Position numbers and translations under genes: made by a program | Notes under the pieces: model-generated | The model's input: only the letters and a program-made list of their open reading frames with translations | Told to the model about the DNA's origin: nothing | The model's database searches: none | Shown here: positions 45,650-56,395 of the stretch, piece after piece | Numbering within the stretch: position 1 is the stretch's first letter | Layout: every line of letters starts with the position of its first letter | NCBI GenBank assembly: GCA_004194705.1 | Contig: SADC01000846.1 | Coordinates: 62,001 to 126,000, forward strand | DNA: 64,000 bases | From: Ditylenchus dipsaci | Taxonomy: Eukaryota > Nematoda > Chromadorea > Rhabditida > Anguinidae | Direction of reading: 5' to 3'

Positions 45650-45905
45650 AATCATCCCCTATAAGTGGGTTGGGTGGTTTAGGCACCCTCCAGTGGATTA
45701 GAGTATTCACTAATTGGATTGGGTACCTTGAGGGTGGTTTAGGTACCCTTCAGTAACTCTGAATGCCTTGAGGTAGATTGGATAACATTTAAACAACCTC
45801 TAGATGGTTTCAGCACCCTTCAAACTAATTGGGTACCTCCAGGTCAATTGGGTGCAATCCAGGGGGATTAGGTACTCTCCAGATGGTTTCAATAACCTCT
45901 ACGTG
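45650..45905. repeat. Degenerate GGTTTAGGTACCCTCCAG minisatellite
   Basis: Imperfect words such as GATTGGGTACCTTGAGG, GGTTTAGGTACCCTTCAG and AATTGGGTACCTCCAG recur every 35-45 bp up to the left border of the Harbinger element. Confidence 0.5.
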
Positions 45906-46559
45906 TTCCGCCGCCCATTCTGGACCCATTACAAATATCGATTTAGCAATTAGAATTTAGAGTTTAGCATGCTAAAGTCTAAACTCTAAATTGGCGGAAA
46001 ATTAGTGGTAGCAAATATCGCTGTCTAAATTCCACTTTAAAAGTAGTGTCTAAATATTTGGAGTTTTGGTAGCAAATATAATTAGACTCTAAAAAGTAGA
46101 CTCTACTTTTTTTAGACCTCTACTTTTCGCAGCAAATATCGAGTCTAAATCCACTTTTGGTAGCAAATATACGCACTAAACTCTAAATTTTTACAGTAAA
46201 AAAGTAGGGCGGTAAGGGGCTGTCTAAATTTATTTAGACTCAACTTCTTGGCTGTTTTCGGTCTATTTTCACCTTGTTGACCTACTTTTTGATATTTTGT
46301 CCTATACCAACTTTCATCGCTCTTTCTTCCTGTCATATTTGTTTACCGTTGCTCGCGTATTTTTTCGACGAAAAAACGATTTCTAAAATAACCATTTAGA
46401 AGCTCTTCTCGCTATGAACGCAAGCCTGCTCGTGGACAAAGCCGTTTCAGTCCGGATATCTCTGCAAAGTTGTCAGCGTTGGTGTCCATTCGTTTTCTCT
46501 CCTGTTCCCGTCGTCGCGCTCGGCCGAGGCTCAATCGAAATCAAACGAGAAATCAAACG

Positions 46560-46870
46560 TCACAACTTAACAGGGCCTTCGTGCCTTCATAAAACGGTCA
46601 GCTTCAGTAGCGATCAGGTCAATAAGCACTGGGTGTATCTAAAAAGCAAAGCGAAGGAGGTAAACTCGAGCAAAAAAAGTAGGCTGTTTCTATATCTGTC
46701 CTGTTATTGGTTTGTTTATTGCTATTTAGGCATGCTAGGGGAACTGGTGGAGGCAAACCTTTGGCTGAGGATAGATTGAAGGACGTTATCGAGCTCTACG
46801 AAGATTCGCCTGCTTTCAGTAGAATCCCGGAGGGGAAGGAGTCGAGTATCGCCATGCAGGTTGGCTTTGG
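46560..46870 (+). pseudogene. Myb/SANT-like DNA-binding part of Harbinger
   Basis: SSDQVNKHWVYLKSKAKE ends an exon at a GTAAAC donor (46660). After GCTATTTAG the sequence reads GTGGGKPLAEDRLKDVIELY and EDSPAFSRIPEGKE. These are the end of the SANT-like helix bundle and linker seen in Harbinger-associated Myb-like proteins, which guide the nuclease to the ends. The first helices are not clear in the upstream sequence. Confidence 0.55.
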
Positions 46871-46918
46871 TTGTGATCTTTTTGGAACATCATCTCTAGC
46901 AACCACTGATTTAGGCTA

Positions 46919-48310
46919 TGGTTTCTGATGGGCCGAAGTGTGTCAAGCGCAAATTTCCCTTCCTCGATACGCCTACTCCATCAAAGTTTGTCAAGAGTGA
47001 AGGTGATGATCTTATCAAGCTGCAAAAGGGGTTTTGCTCAAACAAAGCCGAGTTGCTGATCGAATGTTTCCTTGTAAGCCTAAGCCGTGTATGTATGATT
47101 TAATGATTTACTGAATTTATGCAAATCAGGGAATAAGGCAAAAGGAACGGAATTTGCGATCACCGTTCGAGGAATGCACCGACGAGGAGCTGATCAGACG
47201 TTACCGATTCGATTGCAGGGGACTAAGAGTATGATCCAATAGTTTGATTCTTATGCTCATATGTGTTATCTTTCCCAGGGGATTTGCGAATTACTGGAAG
47301 GCGGCTTTCCGACGACCAATCGAGGTGGAACTATTCCGGTGGAGATCCAGGTTTGCGCGGCTCTGAATTATTGGCCTCGAACACCTTCCAACTGAATTTA
47401 GGCGATACTCTCGGGATGAGCCAGCGATCAATTTCCAACTGTGTGAAGCGTTTCTGTGCGACTCTGGCTTCGAAGGCAGACCTATACATATATATGCCCG
47501 CAACTCAAGCGGTTTGTCCTTTTCTCCTACTCTTTTGGCATTGTTAACTTTATTTTACAGGAGATTGCCAAGGAGCAGCGGATATTCTACGGAATCGCTG
47601 GATTTCCGAACGTGGTGGGGCTTATCGATGGAACGCACATCCACATCCAAGCACCAAATCAGGAGGTGAGAGAGACTACGTTAACAAAAGAATAAGCATT
47701 CAATAAATGTTCAGGTGCTTTTCGATTTATTCTTTGACCTTCAACCCACACTCCTGGTCCCTTTTAGGTGGTCGTCAACTCAGAGGGACAGTTCACAAAC
47801 GTGGTAGCGAAGCATCCTGGTTGCGCACATGATTCGCATATTCTTCGCTCGAGCCTTCTGTGGGATGCTTTCCAGAAAAATGAAATCGGCGGTTTGCTCT
47901 TGGGTGATTCAGGCTACCCGTGTAAGAATGGTTCATGACTCCTTTCCTCAGACCGTCAACTGCAACTGAGATGAGGTCGATAATATTAAATGTTTACAAA
48001 TTCGTTACGTTAATGATCATCTTTCAGATATAACAAGGCGCACAAGAGAACTAGGGTCTGTGTGGAGCAGAGGATTGGCAGTGGAAGCGTCGTTTCGCGA
48101 TTCTTCATAGTGAAGTTCGTCTCAGTCTAGAGCACTTGGCAAATGTGGTCCTCTCAACATGCGTGTTGCACAACTTGGCCGTGGAGCTGCGTATGCCTGA
48201 GCCTGAAGAGGAGGAGGAGTACGAAGATGAGCAGCCGGATCCGGAACTCTACCAAGGACGTCAAATTACTGAGATTCAAGAGAGAAATCGAATTGTGCGT
48301 GAAAATTTTT
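46919..48310 (+). pseudogene. HARBI1-like DDE transposase, frameshifted
   Basis: Exon pieces in order: MVSDGPKCVKRKFPF at 46918; RSPFEECTDEELIRRYRFDC; GICELLEGGFPTT and VEIQVCAALNY, then in another frame SNTFQLNLGDTLGMSQRSIS. Next come FYGIAGFPNVVGLIDGTHIH (first catalytic Asp) and VVVNSEGQFTNVVAKHPGCA then HDSHILRSSLLWDAF (second Asp) and LLLGDSGYP. TRVCVEQRIG (final Glu) follows, then in another frame WKRRFAILHSEVRLSLEHLA and VLSTCVLHNLAVEL. At least three single-base frameshifts separate the pieces. The shift at about 47367 would be cured by one more T. All three catalytic acidic residues are visible. Confidence 0.8.
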
Positions 48311-48789
48311 GATGTAGTTAGATTGAATAAAACGAGGCCAGAGAAAGAGTGGAATTGTGATTGAAAGGCAGGAATGGTTTCGACGTTTAGACCAGATATT
48401 TATAGAAGAGATGTTTTTGGTGAACATGAACTTGTTGATTGAAAATAACAAAGAGGAAGAAAAATTAGATCGCGATATTTGCTACGACTAAATATTTAGA
48501 GTTTAGCATCCCACTTGCTAAAGGCTAAAGTCTAATTCGATATTTGCTACGACTAAATATTTAGAGTTTGGCCAGCTAAATTCTAATTCTTTATTTGCTA
48601 CCGAGAAAGTAGCGTCTAAATATTTAGAGTTTTGTTTTCTATATTTGCTTCCAAATTGCCACTTTATTTAGCAAGTGGCATGCCACTTGCTAAATTCGAT
48701 ATTTGCTACGGGTCCTGGACCTATTTTGCCGAAATAAATTACTTCAAAGTGGGTTCTATCATAGAACTTCTATGATATTTTCCTGTCAA

Positions 48790-49150
48790 GACAAATTTGG
48801 AGGTTCAATTTACCGGCGGGTCAATTTACCGGCGGGTCAATTTACCGGCGGGTCAATTTACCGGCGGGTCAATTTACCGGCGGGTCAATTTACCGGCGGG
48901 TCAATTTACCGGCGGGTCAATTTACCGCGGGTTAATTTACCGGCGGGTCAATTTACCGGCGGGTCAATTTACCGGCGGGTCAATTTACCGGCGGTCAATT
49001 TACCGGCGGGTCAATTTACCGGCGGGTCAATTTACCGGCGGGTCAATTTACGCGGGTCAATTTACCGGCGGGTCAATTTACCGGCGGGTCAATTTACCGG
49101 CGGGTCAATTTACCGGCGGGTTAATTTACCGGCGGGTCAATTTACCACCG
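48790..49150. repeat. GGCGGGTCAATTTACC tandem array
   Basis: About 21 copies of the 16-bp word GGCGGGTCAATTTACC lie in one orientation, with a few 1-3 base losses. The left border is TCAAGACAAATTTGGAGG, shared with the split array at 43.19 kb. Because 16 is not a multiple of 3, the array is open in several frames; the resulting peptides are artefacts. No opposite arm is seen within 1 kb, so this is either half an element or a free array. Confidence 0.8.
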
Positions 49151-49429
49151 CCCTAAGTTTTATCCAGTGCTTATTGGTTTTTGAGCAGCGAAAATAAAGA
49201 TTTTGCGTGAATTTCGAAAATTTCTAAAGATTTGGAGTCCCAAATAAAGTAAAATCAAAAGCCCTGCTGTATTAGATTAATTGACTGTGGCCTAGTTTTT
49301 GAGCGTTGGTTGTTGGGATAGTTTTTAGAGTTTTCGTATTATTAAGGCTTTATAGTGTGTAAATGTAATAAAAATGAAGCGAAAATGCAAATATGCAGTA
49401 AAATAAATTTGCTTATATCGGGGAACAAT

Positions 49430-49980
49430 TGACCGATTTCTTGTCTACCGGTCAAATAATATTAATTGACTGGTCAATTGACGGACGACTATCAACTCGC
49501 GACACTTTTGACTCGCGACAGTCTCGACTCGCGACGCTCAACTCGGGACACTTTTCCGACGATTTTTTTAACTTCTGAAAAAATTGATGAAATATTTGCC
49601 AAAAATCTCTTTGAATAACACTTTCCTTTACCGAAATATCGTCCTGAACCTGAATCCGTTGAGATCAATTCAATAAAATCACAGGGAGCTGAGATATAGC
49701 TGTTTTGAGTAGACCACTAGAAATTCGTACCATTCGCCTACTTCGAAGGATATCTCAGCAGCCTAGAAATTTTCGGATCTGATCTCAACAAATTCGTTTT
49801 CAAGAAGACATTTGGGTACAGAAAGCTGGTATTCAAAATACTTTTTGTCCAATATTTGATAATTTTTTAAAAGTTAAAAAATCGTCGAAAAAGTGTCGAG
49901 AGATGAATGTCGCGAGTCGAGACTGTCGCGATTTGATATTTTACCCAATTGACTGGTCAATTGACCATTGGTCAACCTAG
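49430..49980. mobile_element. Foldback with GGTCAATTGACC and ACTCGCGACA words
   Basis: The left arm has AACAATTGACCGA, GACTGGTCAATTGACGG and ACTCGCGACACTTTTG words (49430-49560). The right arm has AAAAGTGTCGAGAG, GTCGCGAGTCGAGACTGTCG and ATTGACTGGTCAATTGACC (49885-49975). The interior is non-coding. GGTCAATTGACC words also occur at 41.35 kb. Confidence 0.6.
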
Positions 49981-50206
49981 GTAATGCGGTATTTACGAAA
50001 CTCCCCTATGCCAAAAAAACAAAAAAGGCTTTCGTCGCCGACAAAAAGTTTTTAAAGGGCTTTTTTAAGCTTTAAAGCTTCTGTAACTCTATTTTTTCCA
50101 CTTTTTACGATTCAGTCTAAATGGGTAACACGCCCTTCGCAATTTCTAACTATGTTTCATATTTTATGCCCCTGTTTATTTTAGCTATCGAAGAAATCTG
50201 GAAACA

Positions 50207-51702
50207 ATGTCTAGCGGAGAAGAAGACGATCTAAAATCGATGTCTGTTGAAAGCTTCCATGACGAGGACGATGACTACATTTCCGAAGTCTCGGTTGAAA
50301 ATGCTATGGAGGCCTCTGTGATTTCGCTTAGCGATGATGACGATGACAAAGAAAAAGATGTCAAGGTAGTTCCCTCTTTGTTGTTAGCATTATAGATTGA
50401 CCTTGTGTTTTAAGCCTGACGACCACATTCCTCTGGTCCCGACGAATTATAGCAGCATTCCTGAGGCCATGCAGAATTTTGCTTCGGTTTTGAGTCGAGG
50501 TTCTACTTTTCTTCTGGTATTATTGCATAGAACGATTTAATTTCCAGATATGGTTCCAACTTCGCTCCTTTCTATCGTGGCACTGTGGAAGAGGCGATGG
50601 CTGAAGCTTTTGAAGCGCCTGGGCGTGATCCGGTAGAGCGCCGTCCATTGGCTATCTATTTGCACAACGATAACTCTACTTCGGTCGCCAGCAATATATT
50701 TGCTCAGAATGTATGTTACATTACGGCTATTTTGCAGTCAGCTTTACGACTCAACTAAATTTCAGGTGATGTGCTCCAATGAGGTCAGCTCTTTGCTGAA
50801 GCGTCAGTTCCTGCTCTGGGCTTGGGATATGAGTGAGAAAGAAAATCGAAAGAAGCTTTACGAATGGTTCTCAGTGTCCGCCATGTCTGATGTCAGTGAG
50901 AGTATTAAGACGATTCATCGTTCCAAGTACCCGTTGCTTACTGTTCTAGTCAAAGAGCGTGATACAATCTATCCGGTCGCAGTTGTCAAGGGTAAGTGTT
51001 GAAAGTTGTGCTATCTGCTGTGAACTCTAAGAGTTCGAAGTTTGGGGTTTCTACAAGTCAATCTTAGGTCACGATGGCAAGGAGCGCACAGTGCAGAAGT
51101 TGTTGCTTGGACTGGATGTATACATGCGCATTAAGAACAGAGAAGCTGCTGAGAGACATAACAAGGTGGAACGCGAGCAAATCCTCCAGCAACAGGCTGA
51201 AGACTATCAGAAGTCGCTCGCAAGGGATCGCGCAAAGCAAGAAGAACAAGCTCAGCAGCGCCAGCGTGAAAGGTAGCATTTTTCTTAATTGTGCTATTAT
51301 CAAATTTTATTACAGGGAAGAGGAGCTTCAGAAGCAGCATAAAGAATATGAGAAGCAGGTCCGTCAAACTGAGCTTGCTTCACTCTTGCCAGCTGAGCCA
51401 GCTGAGAATGAGCCGAATATCATCACTATCCGCATTCGATTGCCCACTGGTGAGCACAAGACACGTCGTTTCAGTATGGAGGAAGAATTGAATTGGTTGG
51501 TTGTCTTTGTGGAGTCTATTGGCTTCTTTTGGAAGGCATCGTGTCTGGACCTCGGATTTGCCTAAGAAAGATGTGAGTCATATTTAAAGGACACTTCTGG
51601 CTAGTAGTAAGTTCTAATCAGATCTCGACTTTTGACCTCTCGAAGACGTTCAGTGACCTCAATTGGATGCGTCGTGAACAGGTGACCGTCGAGGAAAAAT
51701 AG
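50207..51702 (+). CDS. FAF1: FAF1-like UAS/UBX-domain protein
   Basis: Seven exons: 50207-50365, 50415-50499, 50548-50710, 50766-50991, 51068-51272, 51316-51572 and 51622-51702. Order: a very acidic N-terminus (MSSGEEDDLKSMSVESFHDE, SLSDDDDDKEKD); a UAS thioredoxin-like domain (FAPFYRGTVEEAMAEAFEA, RRPLAIYLHNDNS, FLLWAWDMSEKENRKKL, KYPLLTVLVKER); a long Glu/Gln/Arg coiled coil (ERHNKVEREQILQQQAEDYQ); and a C-terminal UBX domain (ITIRIRLPTGEHKTRRFS, DLSKTFSDLNWMRREQVTVE). FAF1 binds p97/VCP and ubiquitinated substrates. The N-terminal UBA/UBL part of vertebrate FAF1 is not seen. The UBX frame shifts once near 51525, and the exon 2/3 join is off by one base. AATAAA at 51762. Confidence 0.8.
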
Positions 51703-51924
51703 AATTTTTGTTGATATTCATCTGGTGTAATTGTTGACTTGTAGGAGACATTTATTGTTACAATAAAATGGATTTCTTGTTTTTTTTAATTATTCGATTT
51801 ATGTGTATTTTGGGCAGGAAAAAAAAAAAGCTGCATGTTTTTTTTTGAAACCTAGTGGGTTGGGTGTTGGGTTTTACCAAAATTCGACTTTTAACCGGTT
51901 TTACCATGTTTTTCTACATGAGAC

Positions 51925-52195
51925 TTGGCAAAAACAGCCTCTAAATGCATTTTTGATCAAGAGTCTTGCTCGGAATTATGTTTAAGGTATGTGGGTGTGC
52001 GCATCTCTAACCGACCAAGCCTCCTGCTCACCCGAAGGGGGCGCAGGGGGCTTGATTGCTTGGGGTTGAGATGCGCACACACACATACCTTAGACGCAAA
52101 TCACTCGAAAGTGACTCTGATGCATAAAAAACATGCATACCAGAGTCTATTTAAGCGGTAGGCAACAGTATTCAAAACTATGTTCAACATCTTTC
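51925..52195. mobile_element. Second copy of CCCGAAGGGGGCGCAGGG palindromic MITE
   Basis: TTTAAGGTATGTGGGTGTGC, ACCCGAAGGGGGCGCAGGGG and GCGCACACACACATACCTTA form the hairpin. Outer sequence matches 42541-42770 in the opposite orientation (GACTCTGATGCATAAAAAAC, AAAACTATGTTCAACATC). It lies just 3' of the FAF1-like gene. Confidence 0.65.
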
Positions 52196-52645
52196 TTTTT
52201 GAAGTACTCAAAAATAATGTCTTTTTTGAACTCTTAAGGGTCTATTCAAGTCTATATAGGTTGTTTGAAAACATTTGACGGTTCTTTTTTCTTTGGTTCG
52301 CGGCGCTTTTTCCCAATTTTACTGAGTTGTAGCCTTTGTCCCTTTTTCGAGATTTAGCCTTTCGGCCGTTGTACCCTTTTGTCCGTGTCCGAGTTGGTGA
52401 TCTGTTTTTCATACTGATCTGTTGAAATAAAAAACTAGTTTTTCATATTTTTTTCAATTTTTGGTCGGCTAACTGACGTGCACCCATTCCCAGTTTTTTA
52501 GTAAATGAACCGGTATTTTCTAAGCCTGGTTTTGTGTTGTTGGCTAATAAGTCCAATATTTGGTTACCGAAATTATAACTGTAAAAATCTTGACGGTACT
52601 TATTTATATTGGTATATTTTCATTTTCGGCGCACGATATTCGATT

Positions 52646-52879
52646 AAAGGACCATGGTTTTTGCGCGCAGCGATTGTCCCCGCCAATTCAAATTTTTTTC
52701 CGAATCATTGAACTTCTGTTCGGATTTTAACTTGGTTTCTAACAAAACAAGGCCTAGAATTTAATTTTTGGTATAGCTTTGTTAGAAACCAAGTTGAAAA
52801 GTCCGTACAGAAGTTAATAATTAGGAAAAAAATTCGAATTGGCGGAGGACAATCGCTGCGCGCAAAACCAAGGTCTTTC
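52646..52879. mobile_element. MITE, GGACCATGGTTTTTGCG end with CAACTTGGTTTCTAAC core
   Basis: The arms contain AAAGGACCATGGTTTTTGCG, CGCCAATTCAAATTTTTTTC and AACTTGGTTTCTAACAAA, mirrored to 52879. The outer end is shared with 61231-61423 and the core with 62310-62465. Confidence 0.7.
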
Positions 52880-52962
52880 AAATATTTTTGGTTTGGGTGT
52901 CCATCACTTCTGATCCCAGTTGTTTGCTAACTTCCACTTTCTGTTCAGAACACTAATCTTAC

Positions 52963-53385
52963 CGGCGTTGTCCTTGGAGCAGCAGTAGTAATTTCTGACA
53001 ATTTAGAGAAGACACATCTATAATTGGAGGGACACACAGTGGCTGTGCAGGTTGTTGGTTGTCCATTGACCATGTAGGGAATGCCTTTCTCACAGACTAT
53101 CTCAGGACTGGAGGTAGTGCCTGTACCACCATATTCAGCCACCTCCTGTGATGGTGATACTGTACTCTCTCCGGATTTATGTTTGCCAGCTTTGCCACAG
53201 CAAATGTTCTTCTTAATGGAGGGACTGTATTGACACGTAAAGTGCCTGGGACACCCCTTCTTTTTGTTGTGGTGGAACAGAACCTGAGTTTATTAGTGGC
53301 TGGTTCAGATAGGGGATATTGCCTCGGACAGGACAGAAGTGATTAGAACTGTTGGTAGTGCTGTTGCCTCTTCTGCTGCTAGGCC
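52963..53385 (-). CDS. Lustrin-type cysteine-rich modules, secreted protein
   Basis: On the reverse strand: FCPVRGNIPYLNQPLINSG, then after a one-base shift GCPRHFTCQYSPSIKKNICC, a linker GKAGKHKSGESTVSPSQEV, and a second module IVCEKGIPYMVNGQPTTCTA then VCPSNYRCVFSKLS. After another one-base shift comes NYYCCSKDNA, ending at a GTAAG donor (52962). Two complete lustrin cysteine-rich repeats are recognisable. The first shift lies at a run of four G (plus-strand CCCC, 53254-53257) where a fifth would restore the frame. It may belong to the same gene type as 38.9-39.4 kb. Confidence 0.6.
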
Positions 53386-53656
53386 ACTATTCGAACTCGA
53401 TTGCTCCACTGATGCTCGAGCTGGAATAGAAGATTGTTTTGGTATCAGTATTTTAGTATTCTTAAATTTGGGGTGTGTTGTGAGTCACAAAACAAATAAC
53501 GCATACACCTTCACCCTTAATTGAATCACGGGTGGAGTTCATAGTTGACTAACAAAAGTATTATAAAGTTGTGAAATTAACCAAGTTAAATTTTTTCGAC
53601 TAAATGCGGGTAACAGATTTTTTACACATATTCATTATTTTTCGTGTGAAAAATTA

Positions 53657-55049
53657 GGGCTCACCCTGAGACTGACATAATTTTTTTTGATATCAATTGA
53701 TTCTATCAAAAAGTTTTCTGGTAATTAAAACTCGACAATAATTTGTCTTGACAAGATCTTTTTTGAATAAATTTGTTTAGTAGTTAAATGTTTATTGCAA
53801 ATAATTGGTTTCCAAGTTGTTTTTAAACAGTAAAATAATCGCGGATTGTGTTTTGATAGTACCGAAGTTTACGATTTTCAGCAAACCTGAACCCAAAACT
53901 TGGGTAGGTACTACTGGACAGGATATCCATCTCGTGGGACTGGGAAATCAAAAAACGAAGTTTACCCAAAATTAGAAAAAACTTTTTCTTACATAAATTC
54001 TAGGGATTGGGTTGGATAGGACCGAAATTGCGATTTTAACAGTTCTTAACTCCAAACCTGGCTGTGTACCCTTGGTTCAGGGGTAGGTACCCCTGGCTCA
54101 GGTGGATTACCCACCTGATGGCCTGAAAAATGAATTTTTTTTTAATAAAAACAAACCATCCTATCATATGAAAATCGTGTGGTGAATCCTGTTTTTTAGG
54201 ACTAAAATCACGATTAAACCCACCCGAATCCCAAATTCAGGGTACCACCTGACTAGGTGGTCACCCAGCTGGATGGCCTGAAAATGATTTTTTTTTAAAC
54301 TAAACAAACCATCCTATTCATATGCAAAATTGTGAGGGGAGTTGGGTTTGTGTCAGATCAATTCACGATTTGCCCACCAAACCCTTAAAACCTGGGTTAG
54401 ATACTACATAACGAGGTGGATATCAAGCTGGAAAACCTGAAAAATATTTTTCGATAGTTTTGAAAAAACATCATGCTATCATATGTAAAAACGTGTAAGG
54501 AATTAGGTTTGAATAAAACCAAATCCCACTTTCACCCACCCGAACCCCAAATCAGGGGTAGGAACAACTGGTCCAGGTGGATAGCCACCTGAAAACCTGA
54601 AAAATAAAAAAAAATAACTAAATCAAAATCAAACTTGCTATCAAATGGTTTTGTGTTTAAGTAGGTGAAATTGGGGTTTTGGTCTTATCAAACCCAATTC
54701 TCCACCCGATTTTACGTATGATAATACGATTTGTTTTTGAATCTGATCAATTTTGTTTAAGACCATCCAACTGCTTCTGGAGACCGGAGGTTTAAGTGGG
54801 TTAGTTGCTTAGTCATATTTCGAAAATAATAAATCGAAACCAAAATACAGCCAAAAAACGAGCCAAAGTCAAGACAATTACCATTTTTCATCAGATATAA
54901 TTTTCGAAACAGTTTTTGCTGATATGAAGTTTTATTTAAAAAAAATCGTGTCAAGACAAATTATTGTCAGTTTGAATTTATGTCAGAAAGGACTTTTTGA
55001 TAGAATCAATCGATATCAAAAAAATTTATGTCAGTCTCAGGGTGAGCCC
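53657..55049. mobile_element. Inverted-repeat element carrying satellite monomers
   Basis: Terminal repeats of about 100 bp (GGGCTCACCCTGAGACTGAC; ATATCAATTGATTCTATCAA; AATAATTTGTCTTGACA) are mirrored at 54950-55049. AAATTA lies next to both borders. The interior, about 53870-54720, holds five or six diverged monomers of roughly 140-170 bp. Each contains words such as GGGTAGGTACCCCTGG, CAGGTGGAT, CACCTGATGGCCTGAAAA and CAAACCATCCTATCATATG. Related single monomers are at 13.7-13.95 and 39.96-40.07 kb. Confidence 0.7.
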
Positions 55050-55421
55050 AAATTAGAGACATACCGTATTTTCTCATAGTTCACCCGTCTTTATAAACTC
55101 ACCCCTTATCTTTGAGGACCTATATCTTAGCCTAAGAAAATATTTTACATCGTTCTTTATTGCATTTTCTTTAACTCCACGAGCTCTATCGATTCCACTT
55201 TTTAGATTTTGGTTGAGCATCCAAAAATCTCAAGATCGACGTAAAATTTTCCGATTTTCAACGGGTTGAAAAAATAACTCACCCGGGTGAGCTATTGTAG
55301 AAAATACGGTAAACGGCGCCACGCTCGGCGCCGCGACCCGCCCGAGTTGATTTTTGGCGAAAAAAACCGCGAATAACAACTTCATTTTAAACAATAATTT
55401 GTTGATAAAAAAGTTCATTAT

Positions 55422-56179
55422 GGCTGTAGGAAGTTCGTAACGAGAGAATTTCGTAAGAGCGAATTTCGTTAAAACGAATTTCGTGAGAATTTTTTTCGTA
55501 AGAGCGAATTTCGTAAGAAACTTTTTCGTAACAGCGAGTTTTCGTCAAACAAACTCTCGTAACGCACTTTTCAGTAACATTAGTGATATGTTTAGTGGCT
55601 TTTTTGTTTGCTTTTTAAATCCTCCCGTGATGTTTCTATAAAATTCTGTGATTTTTGACCGAAAAGACAGCAGTCCGAGTGCTCGACCCCTTGCAAAGAG
55701 TATTTCTCTAAAATAACTTTTTTCATCTTTGCCTAAGCCTAAGTTAGCCAGCTACACATTGCAAAAAGAAAGTTAAAAAAAATCAAGGGAATTAAAAATG
55801 GTACGCTTAGATAAAATACTCTTTAGAGGGGGTTGGCACTTGGGCTTTACAGACCAAAATAGTCAAGAAAAAAAGAAACAGTCAGAGGGTGGAATCGAAA
55901 CCGACGGTGAAAAAAGCCATCCCATCAACTTACCTACTGCACATTCATGCCGGCAAAAACAATGAATCAGAGGACATATTGAATTAGAAAAATTGATTAA
56001 AAAGTGAATTTTTTTGATAATTTCCTCTTACGAAAGAAATCATTACGAAAAATTACAAAAAAGTTCTTACGAATTTTCGCTGTTACGAAACTGTTCTTTT
56101 ACGGAAATGTTTCTCACGAAAGTTCGTTCTTACGAAAGTCGCTCTCACGAATTGTCTTGTTACGAAAGTTCCTACAGCC
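55422..56179. mobile_element. 8-bp-duplication foldback, word TTCGTAAGAGCGAA
   Basis: The ends GGCTGTAGGAAGTTCGTAAC and GTTACGAAAGTTCCTACAGC, then C, sit in a perfect 8-bp duplication TTCATTAT (55414-55421 and 56180-56187). Both arms are tandem TTCGTAAGAGCGAATTTCG-type words in opposite orientation. 758 bp, non-coding interior. Confidence 0.85.
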
Positions 56180-56395
56180 TTCATTATTAAACAATAATTT
56201 ATTTCGCGCTGTAGGGTCGAATATTTCTCCCCTCCCTCTAATCACTCCCCTCCCCCTAATTACTCCCCCTCTGGGAGAAGGGTTGAAAATTACTCCCCGG
56301 GGGAGAAATTAGAGGAAATACGGCAAATGTAAATGATTTTTGCATCGTGAAGGACACCTTACATTTACACTTACACTTAAAGACCCTGTCTCTTC

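Larger units (their letters stand above)
45923..48714 (+). mobile_element. PIF/Harbinger DNA transposon, complete but damaged
   Basis: The ends GACCCATTACAAATATCGA and TCGATATTTGCTACGGGTC form a 19-bp inverted repeat. CTG on both sides (45920-45922 and 48715-48717) fits a 3-bp target duplication. Subterminal zones (45940-46200 and 48480-48700) are rich in TTTAGAGTTTAG/CTAAACTCTAAA and TATTTGCTAC words. The 2.8-kb interior encodes a Myb/SANT-like exon and a HARBI1-type DDE nuclease, in the order usual for this superfamily. Confidence 0.85.

Noticed and set aside
48790..49150. CRISPR-like regular repeat array
   Set aside because: Units are directly adjacent with no unique spacers, and the genome is eukaryotic.
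48703..49197. 164-codon frame of GGSIYRRVNLPAGQFT repeats
   Set aside because: Produced by the 16-bp GGCGGGTCAATTTACC array, which is open in all forward frames.
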